Below, piece by piece: positions 50,256-61,129 of a stretch of 64,000 nt of DNA. A program made the translations under genes and the position numbers. The notes beneath the pieces were generated by a model, which was given only the letters and a program-made list of their open reading frames with translations, made no database searches and was not told the origin of the DNA. Location of the stretch: positions 3,284,001-3,348,000 of the forward strand of contig JBBPUQ010000010.1 of NCBI GenBank assembly GCA_038501195.1, in the 5' to 3' direction. This stretch comes from Nemania diffusa. Lineage: Eukaryota > Ascomycota > Sordariomycetes > Xylariales > Xylariaceae. Every line of letters starts with the position of its first letter. Within the stretch, counting starts at the first letter, position 1.

Positions 50256-50438
50256 TAGTTACTTGCTTTTACTATTTTGTACTTATTACTCCACTATTTC
50301 TTTTTACACTATATACACTAATACATATACGGTTAAAACAGGGTGCTATTTAGTACTTTTTGGTGTACGCGTATTAAGAAATTAGTTTTCGAACAGTTTG
50401 CCCTCTGGGACGCCGTAGTTAGTTGGCTTGGCCCTATA

Positions 50439-52016
50439 TCACTTTAGGTAAACAACCAAAGCCTCACTGGCGCTCAGAGAAACCGTGGCCTGCCCACCAC
50501 TAACAGTCAGAGTCTCAAACGTCTCAGTACCATTAATATCACAGTTTCCGTTCGTGAATGTCTGGCCGCCAAACGTCACTTTGCCGCCTTGGTCAACTCT
50601 AGCCACGGCACTATCTCCCGTGAGCCTCTTCGCCCTGACCGAACTCCCCGTCAGCCCTCCAAGCACGAAAGGCTGGCTTGTCCGGGCACCACTGCCGCTG
50701 TAGTAGTCCGAGTTATACAGCAGCGCCCGTAAGGGAGCCCCCGTTGAGTCGAAGGTCACATACGCCGCGTAGTTGGAAGTGCCAGCGTCGAGCGCGGTGA
50801 GTGACGCCGCGTTGGCCAGGAACGCCGTCGCCGCGTACGCGCCGTAGTACGGGGCTCCCATGCTATACCGGCCCCAGAAGCAGTACTGGCAATTGCCCAC
50901 CGTGCCGTGGTGGAAGTAGGTGCGCGAGATGTTGCTGTAGGTCGCGCGGACTACATAGTCCATCGTCCAGAGCGCGGCTCCAAAGGTCGGCGAGACGGCC
51001 GCTGCGCCACCTCCGGATACTTTGTGCTACTATCAATTCCTGCCCGTGAAACTAATGGGGAAGGGTGGACCACACGTACCTGAATTCGTCTCACCGAATA
51101 CGTACTGCTTGCCCTGCTTCAACGTAGCGGCGACGTCTGCGTCAAAGACGTGGAGATTTCGAGAGATCCCGCTGTGGCTCATGAGTGACGTGATCGCCCC
51201 TCCGGGGTAGTTGTGGTGGGCGTAGTCGTGAATGTACTGCTTCACCGTGGCGTTCTGCGTTGCGATCAGCTCGGCCGCGCCCCATGTTGGCGGAGAGTCG
51301 TTCGAGTTGCCCGCCTGGATGATGTTTTGCTTGTTCAGAGCAGATCCCACCGAGATCGCCCAGTTGTTCTGCGATGCTGCGTCAATGGCCGGCGACCAGG
51401 ACCCAGCAGCGATCGGCTGGCCATTGCTGGGATAATCTATGTTCGCCGGTCAGCTCGCCGCCCGAAATATGCTGACGGCTTGAATGAGGGAAGCCTGCGC
51501 CCTACATTCGGGTTCGTTTCCTAGCTCGATTGCTAGCAGGTTGCTCATCGCGCTCACCGCGGCTTTGGCAGCGGAAATCGTGTTCTGGATATTATTCTTG
51601 CCCCTGTTCAACCCGACGACCACACTGCCGCCGTATTTAGCCGCTAGAGTCATGAAGCTCGTCCCGAACGTCAGGCTTGCGGGAGCATCCGCAGCATTTG
51701 CAACGCTGTAGACCACATAGGCTGATGTTTGCGCATCGAGTAGTGCGCGGTCTTGCGTGGTGCCGCCAATTCGGATGGGTGGCCAAACACCTGTCAGATC
51801 TCTCCAATTGGATAGACATGTCGTCGTAGCGGTTACGTTTGTAAAGTACGACGGGAACGCGAAGAACTCGAATGAAATGCCGACAGGCGATGGTTCGACG
51901 GGAGCGTACTGGTAGTTTCCGGTATGCGCTTGGGACGGGACCGTGAACGTCACGGCCGAGGCCGTAGATGTCACGCCGACCAATGCCGCGATTACGTGCC
52001 CAAAGAAAGGAGCCAT
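50439..52016 (-). CDS. Secreted GH79 glycosidase (beta-glucuronidase-like)
   Basis: Three exons on the minus strand (52016-51506, 51436-51080, 51019-50439) give 482 residues. Introns of 69 nt (branch CTGAC, ends CATAG) and 60 nt (donor GTACGT, ends CAAAG) both restore frame. A signal peptide spans about residues 1-21 of the chosen start MAPFFGHV. An upstream in-frame Met would put 15 polar residues in front, so it was not used. The fold is a TIM barrel followed by a C-terminal beta domain. The acid/base Glu is E168 in ELGNEPE and the likely nucleophile is E286 in VFGETNS, with spacing typical of fungal GH79. Family knowledge: these enzymes release glucuronic acid or 4-O-methylglucuronic acid from arabinogalactan or similar glycans outside the cell. 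The exact substrate is not shown. The frame is intact even though the stop codon lies 15 bp from the TIR element's TSD. Confidence 0.88.
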
Positions 52017-53229
52017 AACACTTACGTCGATTCTAGAGGTATCCCCCAGTTGTATACACAATGAAGCGCATCGCCCTCAAAGTGCTTCTCCTCTTCCGCA
52101 ATCTATAGTTATACTTTTAAGGGCCACCTGGCACTCGGGTGAATGCTCTCCGAACATGTAACATCAATTCCAGCAATGGCCGCGGAGCCCACGATGACTT
52201 GCGGCTCCCGTCCTAAGACGCCCTATAATGTGAATATCCGACTCGCTGTCTAAAGCGACAGTGTCCGCCAAGCTAACATATTTATATCCAGTACTTCATT
52301 TAGGCTACTATCGTGCAGTCACGTCAATAAGACCCAGCTCTATCTGCAATGTTTCTCTCTATGTGGATCTCATCCCCGAATTCAAGGTAGCGAGATCTTA
52401 ATAAAACCGAGAAGTAAGATCCAAGTAAGAGAAGACAAAGAAGGATGGAGTTAAGTATGACATTGCAAGACCTGGCAATGGTTGTCGTCTTAACTGAGGC
52501 TCGGAGGAGAATTTGCTTGGCAGAGGGGTATATGCATAAGGAAACTTACTAACTAATAAGAAACGAGACTAAGCTCGACGTGTTCCTAGTCCCGGCACTC
52601 GGCACCGTCCTGCTAGACAGGGCTGAAATTGGATGCCAGTGATGGAGATCCAAGGTTACAGAATTGGTAAAAACAGCTGCTGATCCTTGTGCTGTGGATT
52701 TGATAAGGAGGGAGGCTCTATGTTCAGATTCGAGAACCAGTCTGCCACTTCAATCACAAATTACGTGTATCGACCCCGCGATAACCAACACTGAAGGAGG
52801 CGCTTCCTTGTTTTAGATAGGACCCGAGTCCGGTTTTCTCTTTGATGAGTGATACATGTAGCCAACATGGGCCAAACATGATGTGAGGAGCGGAGGTTTG
52901 GTGTTAGACTTGGTCTTGGCAGAAGCACCTTATCATTGGCTATGCATACCTATGCCCATGTGCCCGTGTGCCGTCTTAAGCGATGAAGCATGCATTGGAA
53001 AAGGTTAATGCTACTGCTTGCTTGTGATCCCTCGCCTCTTCCCTAACAATTTATTACGTTACACCTTCTTAAAACGAGGTAAATAACCTGATATACACTA
53101 CCGATTTTGTCGATATTTCAGGAGGAGCCGCGACGGCTATCCATCAATCGCCTTATTCAACGTAGACGAACCACTAGGTGTTTAGTGAAGGCAGAAGCAC
53201 TACAAACCGCGGGCGACTCAGAATCCAGT
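52017..53229. other. Intergenic region between divergent GH79 and SGNH-like genes
   Basis: Both neighbours are transcribed away from this 1.2-kb stretch, so it should hold both promoters. A TATA-like AAAAGTATAACTATAG (minus strand, near 52107-52122) lies about 100 bases before the GH79 start. No gene is supportable. Confidence 0.5.
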
Positions 53230-54403
53230 ATGGGCGTCAGGATGGGCACATTTAAGGAGGATAATTGGCGTGGTTCCATGGGTATTGTTCATAGCCGGAG
53301 AAGCACGACTTTGCTTGCGCTTTTACTAATAACGATTAGTCTAATGAGTAAGTTAGGATATTCGAGAACAACGGCATCGAGAGAGTATAAGACGTACGGG
53401 AACTAACCAGTTCGCAGCTTATTCCTTTAATGACGCGATCGAATTCAACACACTTCCATCTCATGACAGCCCTGATATCAATATTCCGAAAGACGCCATC
53501 ACGGAATCGCAACAGCCGAAAAAGGCATTATCATCATCTAGTAAGCTCCCGATTGCCACGCCTGGAGGCTCGGACGTCCTCAACGCTCCCCCTGAACAGC
53601 ACCTGCTCGCCGAATCCTCCTTGAACACGAGCGTAGATCAGAGCATACCAACAGCCTCCAGCCCGTCGCCCAAGCCCCTCAGTAATGGCGTTCCCCTTCG
53701 CGTCATGTTTCTAGACTCCCCCGTCATACGTGGCGACATGCCTGCCGACAACCTAGTGTTCCGCTCCTCCTTGCGCGACAAGCTAGCCGCGCTCGGGAAT
53801 CCCATCAACCAAGTCGGGTCACAGGCCTTCATCGACGACGACCCGAAAGCGTACTCAGAGAGCCTGATTGAGCAAATCCACGAGCACGCCACTCACGTCG
53901 TGCCCAGCACCAAGCCGAATGTCATCGTCCTCTCTATCGGCGACAGCGACTGCCTGCGGGAACGCGGCACCGGGGATGTGGGGGACCGCATGCGCGATTT
54001 AGTCGCCTACTTGTTCGAGATGTCTCCCCGCGCAACGCTCATCCTCTCGACCCTCTTGACGAGCACGCGTCCCGACGTGGAGCTATGTGTTCTCGACCTG
54101 AACGTCCAGATCCGCAAACTCGCGTCCGCGCTGCAGCGCGAGGGCCGGCCCGTCGTGCTGGCCGAGATGCACTGCGAGCAGGGACTCCCCGACCGTCCCC
54201 TGCCGGCGGATATCTCGTCCGACGGCACGCGGCCGTCCGATCATGGGTATAGTCTCATAGAGGATATTCTATTCTCGTCGTTTGTAGATGCTGGCAGGAG
54301 GGGTTTTTTGAAAGCACCTGAGGACAGCGGTGTCCTGGATGAAGAGGAGCTTGGGAAGACTGGCAAAGGGGATGTGGTTGAGTTGGAAGTTTTGCCGAGT
54401 TGA
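53230..54403 (+). CDS. SGNH/GDSL-like membrane-anchored protein lacking catalytic residues
   Basis: Two exons (53230-53347, 53418-54403) give 367 residues. The 70-nt intron has donor GTAAGT, branch ACTAAC and acceptor CGCAG. Residues about 24-38 (STTLLALLLITISLM) form one membrane segment after a short basic N-terminus, so a type II anchor is inferred. A Ser/Pro-rich stem of about 90 residues leads to an SGNH-like domain at about 133-320. Compared with fungal CE3-type esterases, block I reads LDSPVIRG where GDSITxG is usual (Ser about 140 kept). Block III reads IGDSD where GTND is usual (Asn replaced by Ser). Block V reads DGTRPSDHGY where DGxHPND is usual (His replaced by Arg at about 311). 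The domain is therefore recognisable but probably not a normal esterase. The start is uncertain; an ATG at 53242 is also in frame. Confidence 0.68.
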
Positions 54404-55143
54404 GAATACATCGTGGGCTGAAAAGCTGGACGGAATGGAAATATACCCGAGCGAACGCCGAGATAGTACACGAAATCAATGAGAATACTCCAATTGAAAT
54501 GAAGGAGGTATGATTTTGAATTACTAGAATATAGTAGTGAACTTATACGTGAATACCTCCGGAAAGAAGAATGTCGCTAATTAGCATACAGGATATTAGC
54601 ACCTAGACAGGAGGTGCTGAATATACCATACACTCAACATGACACGCCGGTTCTCTTTCTTAAAGAGAAGAAAAAGTGCAAAAAGGAGACGAAAATGTGA
54701 ATTCGTCCAGGTACAACACCGAGGATTAGCTAGTGGTCGCCGACCAAACTGCTAATTCGGCGGACATTTCAGAGCCATGGCGTCTTCTATAAGCTGCCCT
54801 GCATTGCAAGTCGGTTGTTTACCTCCGTGGAAAACGTATACAGAGGCAACTGAACTAAGGATGTTACACGCGACCCGGATCATGCCTAGAGCCCGACTAG
54901 ATAGGTCATTTTTAGCAAAAGAGGAAAAACAACATACTGGACCGTGACTTAATTGTTTGTTTTTTTCCACGTGTAACCTCTTAGACGAATAGCACAGCAG
55001 AATTAGCGATCCTAATAGGTTACACAAGCAGAGTCAGTGTTGATATAAATCAACAATACAACACGCGCTTTATTTTCCTCCTCTACTCCTAAACCTCTTC
55101 TACCATCCATTATCCTATCTCTCAACTACCTCATTCCTTTAAT
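54404..55143. other. Short intergenic region
   Basis: It holds the 3' side of the SGNH-like gene and the promoter side of the coiled-coil gene, with C/T-rich sequence just before 55144. I see no gene or repeat of note. Confidence 0.45.
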
Positions 55144-55984
55144 ATGGATAATACAACCGTTCCAGATGTACCAGAGGTGCCAGAGGTGCCAGAGGTGCCA
55201 GAGGTACCAGCGATGCGAGAGCTGCCAGATTTCAACTCCATGGCATATCACTTTGAAGCTTTCGCATCCGGCATTATTGCGCATCTCGAAAAATTGACGG
55301 CTGCGGTTGATGACTCAAACTTCAGAACCAAGCTAAACAAACTAGATGAACTCACGAGTAATGTCGACGATATCCAACAAAACATGAAGGAAGACCTCAG
55401 CGAGTCTCTTACAGAGTCTCTCACCCGGGTAGTTGAACAGATTGTGGCCAGGGAATACAAAGATCTTGAGAAATTTATCATAGGGGAACACCAGGATATG
55501 AGAGATGATCTTGAGAAATATAATCAAAATAATACAAAAGAGAGGGGCCTTCTCCGGGAAGAATTAATGAATAGCATTGCTGCCCGGTAAGCTGCTAATT
55601 AAGTGTCTTAAAATTGGAAATAACTAACCACCAGAATAGTGAAGCCAACAGCATTATACGTGCAGCAAATGAGGGCCGGGAGGACCTTTATCCTCTTCAT
55701 TCGGTTTCTTCAAATAAGCCAATCGAGGACTTTCCAAAAACTATAACTGAACTTAAGAATCTTGGTTGTAAGATTAACCTTTCTACTGCTTCAATCTTTA
55801 TAATATATTAAAACGGTACCATTTGTGGTCCTTGGCTAACTTCTTTTTAACAGCTTCTGCAATAAGCGGTTTTTTGTTTGAGGTCGGTGACCCGTTTGAA
55901 GGCGGCACCAAGGACGAGAGACGGGACAGGTTATGGATGCTTTCTGGGGTTACAAGGCCCCAGAACTTCCTGTTTGCCGGATGA
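55144..55984 (+). pseudogene. Coiled-coil fungal protein, apparently frameshifted at intron 1
   Basis: Exon 1 (55144-55586) encodes a start-proximal run of PEV/VPE repeats and about 100 residues of helical, charged sequence with coiled-coil character. Exon 2 (55635-55767) and exon 3 (55854-55984) encode a C-terminal module (NSEANSII...PLHSV...FPKT...LGS, then GFLFEVGDPFEGG...RRDRL). I recognise this as the tail of a widespread fungal coiled-coil family of unknown function. Intron 2 (86 nt, GTAAGA, GGCTAAC, ACAG) fits this frame exactly. Intron 1 (55587-55634, GTAAGC, branch CTAAC, CCAG) has perfect signals but joins the exons one base out of frame: exon 1 ends in phase 2 while exon 2 needs phase 0. 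Either one base was lost near the acceptor, making a pseudogene, or the sequence has an error, or splicing is atypical. Confidence 0.55.
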
Positions 55985-58900
55985 CAAAGTGCCCAGATCC
56001 TATAAGGGGTTATATCTATGGTTTTAGCTACATCTATACACGACTTTTAACCCCCTTTAGGGACCTAGAGGTCTAGGTAGAATTTCCTTCGTATAGAACT
56101 CTTGCGGCATTGCATTATCTGGTGGTAAAATGTCTAATTTAGGCTGTGCTCCTTCCACTGTTCTACCTCTTTCGCGTACTCTTAATCGGGTTGGTACACT
56201 GTTTTCCGTGGCTCCCGTAGCTTATACGCCTTCTGCGAAGGTTCGTTTCCCTCGCACATATTTTGGCGGGCTAGGCAATATCAGATATAAAGGATCGGTT
56301 CTATTGGGCTTTTCTTTGTTGTTGTGACGAGCAAGACACTAATCCAACTGCTCAGGCGTTTCCTACTGGTAGACGAACTGCGAAAGTAACGCACATCCAC
56401 ATTCAGCGAGCAGGATAAGCTCATGCAAGATAATAAAGAGCACCCTATAAACTATAACCATTATTTTATGAGTAATCTTTAGACGTAGCGCTAGCAGAAA
56501 ATGAGAGCGCAACTATAAGAAGTATTGCCTGCTGTCGATTTACAAGGTTAGATTAAACACGAGCATCCTTCGTCTACGCTTGATACACTTACTCCTGTAT
56601 TCAATAGGTCCAAGAGAAGATGTTTGTTGCGAATGTGACGAGTAAGTCGTTAAGCGTCACATCATGAAGCTTATGGAGATCTTCTCTCCCTTACACATCA
56701 TTAACCTTCCCGCTATGGCCACTTATACCTATACATCGGCCACAGTTTTGTAGTCTCCTGGCTGAGTACCTACTTACTCTCATTGCACATGAACCATTTC
56801 TCCATGCCTGTATAAAAAGTAGTCTCAATCCATTCCTTAATCGTCTGCAGTGAAGCGATTAACGTGTACGCCTCAGTACTACTGTATCGTCTACCGGATT
56901 TCTATCAGTACCTCGTTTTTGGCCATCAGAGGTGTCGGACATGTTTGTTGGCGGAGAAGTTCCTAGTAGAATGGCATTGTAGGGAAGGTCGAGCGTATCA
57001 CTCGCGCCACCGCTTTGACGTGCGCGTTGGGCAGGAGGTTCCTCAATCGACGTAAATACGTTAGAGCTCGACTCGATCCAACTCCAAATTCGAAGATCTT
57101 TGTCTTGATGCTGTAGGGCGCCCACGATCATGATTCCTTGCCTTGATAGTGCTATAGGTATCACGAGCTGCCATGGGACAGGTAGAGATCTAAATGGCCA
57201 AATGGATTGTACTTTGCAGGTAGAGATCAATATGCCATAACCATAGGTAGCAACAGGTGACCCACCGACGGCTGATTGGTGTCATACGGACCCATTTATA
57301 TAACTGTCCTTGTCGGTATTGGTATACCTGGCCCTCCCTATACATCTCTCGACAGGCTAGCCGCTAATAATATCTAACAGTACCTAGGTAATAGAGATGG
57401 GTCTTTGATCTTCCTTATTTCGAGCACTATGGTTGAGTTTCACAGACTGGGTATTTGATGTCTCGTTTAAAACAAAGCTAGACAAAATGCTTTTATTGAA
57501 CGGTACATTGTTTAGAAACAGGAACGTTGCTTCCCCTAACATCGGAGAGTAAATTCTAGTATAAATACTCTAAATTTCTGTGCTTTATTTCCTTACATGA
57601 TTACGCTAAACCTGAAAGAAAACCAGTAAGGAGAAGTCTAAACAAACCAAACGATCTTCGACACTACCTATTACTGCAGAGAGTTCTCCTCTAAGTCGAC
57701 AACATGTCTTCGTCTGGAGATACTTGCAAGGGGAGACCCCCTTTTGTGTGCTCGTGCACATCTTCTCAACACAACCTGCTCTGCCCAAACAAACCGAAGC
57801 ATAAATGAAGTTGAGTTATCAACAGTTAGATTAGCATGCTAGTTTACTTATTTAATTAATTAACAACACACACTGTAAGTACGAAAATTTGTGAAGAACT
57901 AAGCGAGTGACCCAAGGAGGTGCTAGGAGAAGAAATAGACACTGAAATTGTATCGTAGCAGCCACAGCGTAAATATCAACGGCACAATAAACAGCAGAAA
58001 GTAGTTAAAGTCGTTGGTTTCTAGGCAATTAAAGGCCTCGCTAGATAGTTACGATGGGTTAGATGCCACCCTGTCGGTTGATCGAAAATCTGGATGGTCT
58101 CGTAGGCTGCTTACCGCCTAAGTATATTTACTCCCTTTGCGGACTTCTGTTCCCGCTCCCCTATGTCCATACTTGTCATTTGTTCTAAATGCCCTCTCAT
58201 TATGGATGTGTTGGCCGGGAAATAACGTATCTATGGACTGGAGCACCGTTCTTCCATAGTACCTAACGATGGCATACCTACAGCCTGTCTCTATCGACGT
58301 GCTTCTTAGTTTGCCGGACTCACGCGTGTGTCATTGTAGATTTGCCGCAGGTCGGCCTAGGGGTTAGTGTGAACATTCCTGGTTGTTAGTGAATACTGGG
58401 CGTGCTGACATGGCGGCATTAGCAAAACTCTGATCGCCGCCTGCCGGTAAATGGGAATACACTGTAACTTTATACTTATACATTTGACTCGTTAGTCCGG
58501 GGGATGATGTGTCTCCATCGGTGGAGTAGACTAGGGTTGCTAGAATCCACACAACCTGCAGGGGAGCATGATTCTACAATTTCATGACAAGCCAAAGCCC
58601 TTATGTAATCATATGAAACAGAGTTCCCAACTCACCTAGGACTGAGTCGTGGGGTTTAAAGTACCTGTGCAAGCAGTGTCTCACAGTCACTATGACGTGT
58701 TTTCCTGCTGGTATATTGCAATGGTTACATTGCAATGGTCATCCTTATGTAGTCGATGGCAATGTTTGGTAGGTAATTTATTCGATGCTTTTTTTAAGAA
58801 CGGGGCTGGGTGGGTGCGCGCACTTTGCCGGGTTATAATACTACGTGGTTGGAGACGACTATCTATATACCTACGGGGTAGTATATTCTGTAGATCAGGG

Positions 58901-59515
58901 AGGCATACATACCGCATCCAATGACCATTCGTTAGACATGGATGACGTATGATCAATATACATACGCAGTATGTAGGTACGCGTAGGTCTTACAATGTAC
59001 ATAGAGCTTACGGCTTCGTATTCGGTGGATTGTAAGTTGTGGCGGGCCTGGGCTTTGTTGTCGCTCCAATTCTCGTTGTGTTTATCTGATCTCGCTTATA
59101 AAATACAGCACAATGCTCTCCGATTCTGTACCTGGTCCAAGCCTATCAGCGCAGTCGAGTCAGGAAACCGAGATCCAGGGACCTGGGAGGACCCCGGCCT
59201 CGTTCGATTTCACGAAACATGTTCCACTTATACTATCGCCAATACGTGATAGTCATGCTTGAGATTCATGATCCGACAGGGGTATTATAGTGTATACTGC
59301 GGACCCAGTAATTAGCTTTGTAGTCCTGCCTAGAACAAGTCAGGTCGGGTGAGTGGGTTCTGTCATTGTCTAAGAAATGTTTTGAAGGGGAAGAAGTAGA
59401 GATGCGAGCGACATGTCAGATTCTACTTTCTGAAAGTTATTCTTTCGCTGCCACATCGCGTCGGCATCGTCGTATTCTTTCGTTTTCGGACTAGTGACGC
59501 CGCGGTACTTACAGA
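55985..59515. other. Long region without a supportable gene
   Basis: 3.5 kb with only isolated open frames. The best is a 123-codon minus-strand frame (57230-56859) of coherent composition that could be a single exon of an unidentified gene, but I find no partner exons or family match. The other frames are shorter and overlap. No RNA gene or transposon end was recognised. Confidence 0.45.
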
Positions 59516-61129
59516 ATGCCACTCGCGAGGGAGCCCAGCCAGAGGGCTCTGAACTGGGTGAAATGGAATTCGAACAAAACCAAGTACGCCCTAACCCCTT
59601 TCCTCTCAGTACGCTATGCCTAAAACTAACGTGTGATTAATTGAACCAGTTCCAATAGTAATAACAAGCGTAGTACTGGACCTGAGATCATTCATCTGGG
59701 AGGCGCCCGCGTAGGAACGGCCTTTGAAGTATTAGATCTTCCCGCGCCAGATCGATCAAAGCCAGAAGAGCGGCCTCCGACACAATGGGCCTTCAACCCG
59801 CGACCGCCGAATCCGCCTGGAATAGGCATCGCCATTGCAAGTCCGGATGGCTACTCGATGGAAACGCGCGACGATAACTCAAATTATGAAGGAGAAAGAC
59901 CTATAACACAGTGGTTCCCGGAGTTTCGACCCGAAGCAGAGAAAAGCAAGGGCGAGGCGCAGAGTTCAGTCACACAAACTGTCTATCCTTATTTAAGCCC
60001 AACCACGGATACTACCGAGGAGGGACTGGCCTCTCCATTGTCCTTCACTTCATCGAGTAATGCGAGCGCCCGCAGCTCCCCGCCAACCATCCCGCCTCTG
60101 CAGTCTCCGATCTCCCCTCCCATAGATTTCCCGGAGATAAACCTCTCTCAGGCCGCCCACTTTCCCAAGAGGTCGACTTCGCTATCTCAAGCGTCACGCT
60201 ATGTCAATCCCCCATCGGCGAAGCGAGTTATCGGAGACAATGCTGTAATGCGAGCAAAGGAAATTCAACTTCGACGGACGCAATCGAATGCTGAAGTTCC
60301 GAAGCCAATGGGATGGAGAGGCTCTCCACCCCCGCCATCTTTTCTACAAGAAGTAAAAGAGGGTGTACAGATAGAGGAGGTGCTGCCGCTTGATATAAAA
60401 GTTATAGAATCCCAAAGGAGCGCGAGGCGATCTCCAGGTCCTTCAAGAGCAACGCAGGATGCGCAGGGGTTACCCCCACTTACGAGCGCTCCGCCCAACG
60501 CGCCTCTACCACCCATCTCGGGGACGAAGTTAGCCGGCCACGGCAAGACGCGCGATCAAGCACACAGAAGAGGGGAGTCTACCTCGAGCGAGCGTGGTTC
60601 CGAGAGGAGCCCGCCCAGCGAGCCCCAGGAGCAGGCAGACGCACAGCAGCCCGAGCCGAAACTTACGTCGAGAGAGAAGCTCTGGCTGCACCGGAACTAC
60701 CGCGGCGAGGCCATGTTCCTCCGCGCGTGGGGGCTGCAGATCGCGAGCGAGGAGGACCGGGACGAGGGCCGTGGGATCTTGCGTGAGCTTATGGAGGGCG
60801 AGGCGCAGGAGGAGAGAGAGAGCCAGGAGCGCCAGCGCATGCATCACCGGTCCACCTCGCAGTCCCGCTCCAGCACGGCAACTACCTCATCGGGCCGCGA
60901 CAATGCCGGGTTAGACGTCATTGCGGAGGAGCGGCTAAGCCGGGAATTCCAGTTCCGCTCGTCAGCAGCGAGTCGCAGCTACACAGATGGATCGGCGGAT
61001 AAGTTCTGGAAACCGGAACACGAGTCGAGGGAAAGGAAACGCTTTGGGCCCGAAAATCATGCCAGAAATGAGAGTACTGATTCGGTGCTTGGGCAGTACC
61101 TGGATCTGCGCCTTAATCATAGTAATTAG
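59516..61129 (+). CDS. Fungal protein of unknown function with charged C-terminal region
   Basis: Two exons (59516-59583, 59650-61129) give 515 residues. The 66-nt intron (GTACGC, branch ACTAAC, ends CCAG) joins the frames exactly and adds 113 residues before the first Met of the long open frame. I do not recognise the family. Residues 1-110 include TGPEIIHLGGARVGTAFEVL and then a Pro-rich stretch. Residues about 130-290 are Ser/Pro-rich and probably disordered. Residues about 335-400 (LTSREKLWLHRNYRGEAMFLRAWGLQ) look like a conserved, charged helical segment followed by an Arg/Ser-rich tail. No signal peptide or membrane segment is present. Intracellular location is inferred only from that absence. 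Confidence 0.7.

Larger units (their letters stand above)
27128..50417. mobile_element. Foldback-like TIR DNA element carrying the nested retroelement stack
   Basis: The left end (TACAGCGTCCCAGAGGGC...) and the reverse complement of the right end (TACGGCGTCCCAGAGGGC...) agree at 36 of the first 40 bases. Three of the four differences are transitions with A or T on the left. GTTAGT flanks the element on both sides (27122-27127 and 50418-50423) as a TSD of about 6 bp; ambiguity at the edge allows 7. Behind each end comes a 51-bp tandem array in opposite orientation (27250-27690 and 49480-50255). Subtracting the inserted retroelements and their duplications leaves about 2.4 kb, with no visible transposase, so it is non-autonomous. 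The CAG near the tip resembles hAT ends, but the TSD length does not settle the superfamily. Foldback elements with tandem repeats inside their inverted ends are a known class; assigning this element to it is inference. Confidence 0.8.

Noticed and set aside
27128..50417. AT-rich block as a centromere
   Set aside because: Its whole length is explained by identifiable nested elements with target duplications. Active genes lie directly at one edge. A centromere cannot be excluded from sequence alone, but nothing here requires one.
56859..57230. 123-codon minus-strand frame as a gene
   Set aside because: Composition is plausible for an exon, but I found no credible start, partner exon or family motif.
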